The notes beneath the pieces are model-generated. The model saw only the letters and a list, made by a program, of their open reading frames with translations, did no database searches and was not told where the DNA came from. Position numbers and translations under genes: made by a program. From assembly GCA_028280115.1 (NCBI GenBank), contig JANQMJ010000016.1, forward strand, positions 1 to 64,000: 64,000 nucleotides of DNA, written 5' to 3'. Origin of the DNA: Parvularculaceae bacterium (GTDB taxonomy: Bacteria; Pseudomonadota; Alphaproteobacteria; Caulobacterales; Parvularculaceae). This document shows, one piece after another, positions 60,987 to 64,000 of the stretch; the stretch's first letter is position 1, and each line of letters opens with the position of its first letter.

Positions 60987-62285
60987 GCGCGCTTGCTCCA
61001 GGCGCAACACTTTTCTGAACGACCAAAACCAGCCGGTCGCCGCCCAGACCGCATCGAAGACGACATGCGCGACGCCGATCCCGACCAGTCCCAAGGGGCC
61101 GATCAACGTAGCGATCGCAATATAAAACATGGCGGTCGCAATGATCACCGACAGTAAAAACCGGTCGCTGATCTCCAGCGTGATCATGGTCGGCAACAAG
61201 GCGACGCCCGAAAGATAAATCGACCGCGCAAACAGCAGCAGAACCAGCACGGCCGAAGCGGCGACAAAATCGGCGCCGAACAAAATGGAAAGCGTCGGTT
61301 TGGCAAAGACAACAAAGAACAGCGTTATGACGCCGCCGCCGAGCACAGCGTATAACGATAGTTCGCCCGAATAGGAAAGGATGCGGCGATAGTTCTTTTC
61401 CGCCCATAAGATTGCAATCGGCGCGCTTGCGACCTGCTGGAGGGGACGACCCAATTGGCCAAGCATGGAAGCGAGGTTTTTCGCGGCGCGCAGCAGCGCG
61501 GCCGCGGCCGGCCCCAATAGTGCGCCGGCGATGAGCACATCGCCTTCCTGGCTGAACAACCGGACGCCGAACGTTGCGTTGGTTTGCCAGAGCATGGACC
61601 AGAAGCCCGGCGCGGCGCGGATTTCTTTTCGAGCATCGGCGCGCCAGATGTCGGCGGCGCCGTTCCGGCGCAGAACCGCAACGGTCCAGGCCGCAAAGAT
61701 CACATTCGCAATGACTTCGGCGATCATCCAGACGGCGAGAAACGCCGCGGCGCCGGCGTTCATGCTCCAGGCGACGAGCGATCCCGCAACGACCAGGAAC
61801 GCGCTGATCGTCCCGCGCAGTCCGATCGCCCAGAACTTGTCAAAACACCGGAGCACGGCCTCCGTCACGCCCAATATGCGCGTGAGAATGACAAGGGCGT
61901 AAGCCATCGCCAGACCGATCCATTCCCCGGAGACGCCGACATGGGGACCGACCAGGGGCAGCGATGCGACGGCGATGGCGCAGGCAACGCACGCCGTAAC
62001 GCCGTCGATGACAAAGCCGGCTTTGACGAATCCGGAAAACCGCAGCGAATCCTTTTGATGTTTGGCCTCGGCCAGAAAGCGCGTGAGCACGTTGACCGAC
62101 TGGAAGTTGAACACCCCGTCGACGAAGCGGACATAGGCTTCGATAAGAACGATGACGCCGAGGGCGGCGATATCGAGCGCCTGCGCGGCGATCACAAAGC
62201 CGATCAAACGCAGGACCCCGGCCGCAACATTGCCGCTGACAAGCTTTGACCATCCAACCAGCAGCGATCGATCAATGCGCATCAT
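60969..62285 (-). CDS. oligosaccharide flippase (Wzx/MATE-like polysaccharide transporter)
   Basis: A 438-aa membrane protein with about 12 to 14 helices. The start KLVSGNVAAGVLRLIGFVIA and the central segment WQTNATFGVRLFSQEGDVLI match polysaccharide biosynthesis/Wzx-type flippases, which move lipid-linked glycans across the inner membrane. The substrate is presumably the product of the adjacent glycosyltransferases. Confidence 0.87.
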   Translation of the reverse strand: MMRIDRSLLVGWSKLVSGNVAAGVLRLIGFVIAAQALDIAALGVIVLIEAYVRFVDGVFNFQSVNVLTRFLAEAKHQKDSLRFSGFVKAGFVIDGVTACVACAIAVASLPLVGPHVGVSGEWIGLAMAYALVILTRILGVTEAVLRCFDKFWAIGLRGTISAFLVVAGSLVAWSMNAGAAAFLAVWMIAEVIANVIFAAWTVAVLRRNGAADIWRADARKEIRAAPGFWSMLWQTNATFGVRLFSQEGDVLIAGALLGPAAAALLRAAKNLASMLGQLGRPLQQVASAPIAILWAEKNYRRILSYSGELSLYAVLGGGVITLFFVVFAKPTLSILFGADFVAASAVLVLLLFARSIYLSGVALLPTMITLEISDRFLLSVIIATAMFYIAIATLIGPLGLVGIGVAHVVFDAVWAATGWFWSFRKVLRLEQARSGVAA

Positions 62286-62420
62286 CGAACTCTGTGCAAT
62301 TGCGATTGGCGACGCGAAACATCGGTTGAAAGCCCGTCGGCGGCCGCGCGTTAACCATTGCGCGCCGGCGATTCTGGGCCGTAAACCCTCTATTCTTCAT
62401 TAACGGCTAGAAGGCCGACA

Positions 62421-64000
62421 ATGAGCCAAGACACGACGTTCGATCGCGATTTTACCGGTTTTGCGCCGCTCACACGCGGCCGCAGGCAGTTCCTGTGCGC
62501 AGCGGTCTTGCTGTTCCTTTTAGCCGGCGTTTTTTTCACGCCGCCCATGCCGTTCACGCAGGATGACGCAATCTATCTCGCCATGGCCGAAGCCATGGCC
62601 GAAGACGGCGCGCTGTCCATCGCGGACAATGGCGGCGTTGAAGGCGCACCGCCGCTGACGAAAATTTTATCGCGCGCCGTCGACGGCGCGGTCATGCCGC
62701 AATATCCCAGCGGCTACGCCCTCATCGCCGCGCCGTTTTACGCCGTTTTCGGGACGCGCGGGCTCATGCTGATGAACGCGCTCGCAGTCGCACTGTCCTT
62801 ATGGCTGACCTTTCGTCTGGCGCGGCGGCTTTATGACGCGGAGATCGCGCGCCTTGCCGTCCTCATCCTTGCCGGCGCAACCTTCCTTCTCAATTACACC
62901 TTCGCCATCTGGCCCCATGCGCTCGCTCTCGCCTTTACGCTGAGCGCGGCGGCCTGTGCGGTTGAGGCCGTCCAAGGCGACAACGCGCGGCGCAGAAACC
63001 TTTTTCTCGCCGGCGCCGGCGCGCTGATCGGCGCCGGGGTCAATATTCGCGTCGATTTGATCTTAATGTTGCCGGCCCTGTTTGTCTGGCTCAAAGTTTT
63101 CGCCCGCCCGCAGGACCGGCTCGGCCCGCTATGGCTGCTCCTCGGCATGGCGCCGGGACTGTTTCTGGCGGCCTGGCTCAACATGCTCAAATTCGGGACC
63201 TTCACGCCGCTGTCCTACGGATCGGACGGCCCCGGGACGGACAACGCCGCGCATTATCTGCCGCTCATGCTCGCCGGTCTGGCCGGCCTTGGCGCCCTGT
63301 GGATCGCCAACGCGCCGGCGCTGTTGCAGGCAGCGGCGGACCGGTTGGACCGCAAGGCGATGATGATCGGCGTTGCGCTCGGCGCAATCGCGGCGATTGT
63401 CTTGGCCGGCGATTTTTTCCGGCAAACCCTTTACGGGGTTTACGTCCTGACGATTAATCTGCAGGCCCATAACGCCTATGAACAGGTTGGCGTGGCGCGC
63501 AACGAATTCGGCCAGCTGATGTTCTGGGGCTATCCCAAAAAAGCGCTGATTCAGAGCGTTCCGTATTTGCCGCTTGCCTTGATTCCAATCATTGGCTTCT
63601 TCCGCGGCAAGAAAAGCGAACAAACCGCGCTGTGCCTCCTGGCGATCGCAGCGACGGTGGTGTTTTACGCCATCAACCAGTGGCATGGCGGCGGCAGCTA
63701 CAACATGCGCTATTTCCTGCCGACAACACCCTTTATCGCGATCCTCGCCGCAGCCGGACTTGCGCCCGTCATTACGGCGGCGCAGGGCCCAGCGCGGCGC
63801 GTCCTCCTGTTCGCGCTGGTCGCAGCGGGGATCGCGTATTTTTCCCTCACGGAATTCGGCCGCGCCGTTCCCGTCCTATTCGCCCCGACGGCGCTTTATC
63901 CGCAATGGCTGATCGCCGGCGCTTGCGGACTTTGCGCTTTATACTTTCTCTGGCGTCCCCGATCGAAACAGGCGGCGAACGCGGCGCGCGCCGCAGCACT
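62421..64000 (+). CDS. PMT/GT39-like integral membrane glycosyltransferase (3' end beyond window)
   Basis: The frame begins MSQDTTFDRDFTGFAPLTRG at an ATG preceded by AAGG and stays open to the window edge, at least 526 codons. About ten hydrophobic segments follow. The first periplasmic loop after TM1 carries PMPFTQDDAIYLAMAEAM, with the paired acidic residues typical of GT-C enzymes, and VMPQYPSGYALIAAPFYAVF resembles the GT39 consensus. It should transfer a sugar from polyprenyl phosphate, fitting the GT2 enzyme at 55.7 kb. Confidence 0.85.
   Translation, partial: MSQDTTFDRDFTGFAPLTRGRRQFLCAAVLLFLLAGVFFTPPMPFTQDDAIYLAMAEAMAEDGALSIADNGGVEGAPPLTKILSRAVDGAVMPQYPSGYALIAAPFYAVFGTRGLMLMNALAVALSLWLTFRLARRLYDAEIARLAVLILAGATFLLNYTFAIWPHALALAFTLSAAACAVEAVQGDNARRRNLFLAGAGALIGAGVNIRVDLILMLPALFVWLKVFARPQDRLGPLWLLLGMAPGLFLAAWLNMLKFGTFTPLSYGSDGPGTDNAAHYLPLMLAGLAGLGALWIANAPALLQAAADRLDRKAMMIGVALGAIAAIVLAGDFFRQTLYGVYVLTINLQAHNAYEQVGVARNEFGQLMFWGYPKKALIQSVPYLPLALIPIIGFFRGKKSEQTALCLLAIAATVVFYAINQWHGGGSYNMRYFLPTTPFIAILAAAGLAPVITAAQGPARRVLLFALVAAGIAYFSLTEFGRAVPVLFAPTALYPQWLIAGACGLCALYFLWRPRSKQAANAARAAA

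Overview
The window is high-GC DNA from an alphaproteobacterium. Signs of this are a class I lysyl-tRNA synthetase, a DUF1674 protein, the cysG-DUF2849-cysI-DUF934-cysH layout, a tRNA-Gly(CCC), a TonB receptor and a twin-hairpin anti-Shine-Dalgarno RNA. A marine Parvularculales/Caulobacterales-type organism is plausible, but that is an inference from style, not proof. Most of the window is ordinary chromosome; accessory DNA is limited to two very small AT-rich inserts and several dispersed repeats.

Layout. 1-4.1 kb: the start of a TonB-dependent receptor, a TPR/2-oxoglutarate oxygenase protein and an exported amidohydrolase. 4.1-9.9 kb: an assimilatory sulfate/sulfite reduction operon (siroheme synthase, DUF2849, sulfite reductase, DUF934, APS/PAPS reductase) with a divergent LysR regulator. 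9.85-9.94 kb: a small RNA gene. 10-21.9 kb: housekeeping genes (Fe-S scaffold-like protein, pirin, CysS, MATE exporter, PyrD, DASS symporter, TerB-like protein, LysS). 22.7-28.9 kb: the PrkA / YeaH / SpoVR stress-kinase set, with an HMG-CoA-reductase-like enzyme and a 65-codon ORF inserted by 4-base overlaps. 29-34.2 kb: SDR, FAD oxidoreductase, prephenate dehydrogenase, methyltransferase, glyoxalase II. 34.2-36.6 kb: a single-gene island (OLD-like ATPase/TOPRIM nuclease) between 29-bp direct repeats of the tRNA-Gly 3' end. 36.9-39.5 kb: SYLF protein, radical SAM protein, DUF938 methyltransferase. 39.7-40.1 kb: a large structured RNA candidate. 40.8-46.3 kb: membrane protein, dCTP deaminase, ApaG, TrkH, an exported unknown. 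46.5-52.4 kb: two ABC-2 exporter systems and a TetR regulator. 52.6-55.7 kb: DUF1674, HtpX, and a second single-gene insert (membrane-anchored solute-binding-like protein) placed at the 3' end of ogt between 25-bp repeats. 55.7-64 kb: a polysaccharide/lipid glycosylation locus (glycosyltransferases, flippase, methyltransferase, PMT-like integral membrane transferase) with alternating gene orientations, running off the window end.

The most notable items are (i) the two integrase-less, one-gene islands, each sitting at the 3' end of a gene and flanked by a duplicated gene end; (ii) the HMG-CoA-reductase-like gene inside the PrkA-YeaH-SpoVR operon with intact catalytic residues; (iii) a minus-strand small RNA with two C-rich anti-Shine-Dalgarno loops, where two G-U wobbles fix the strand; and (iv) a ~380-nt plus-strand structured RNA candidate whose hairpins are capped by GNRA and UUCG tetraloops and which ends in an intrinsic terminator.
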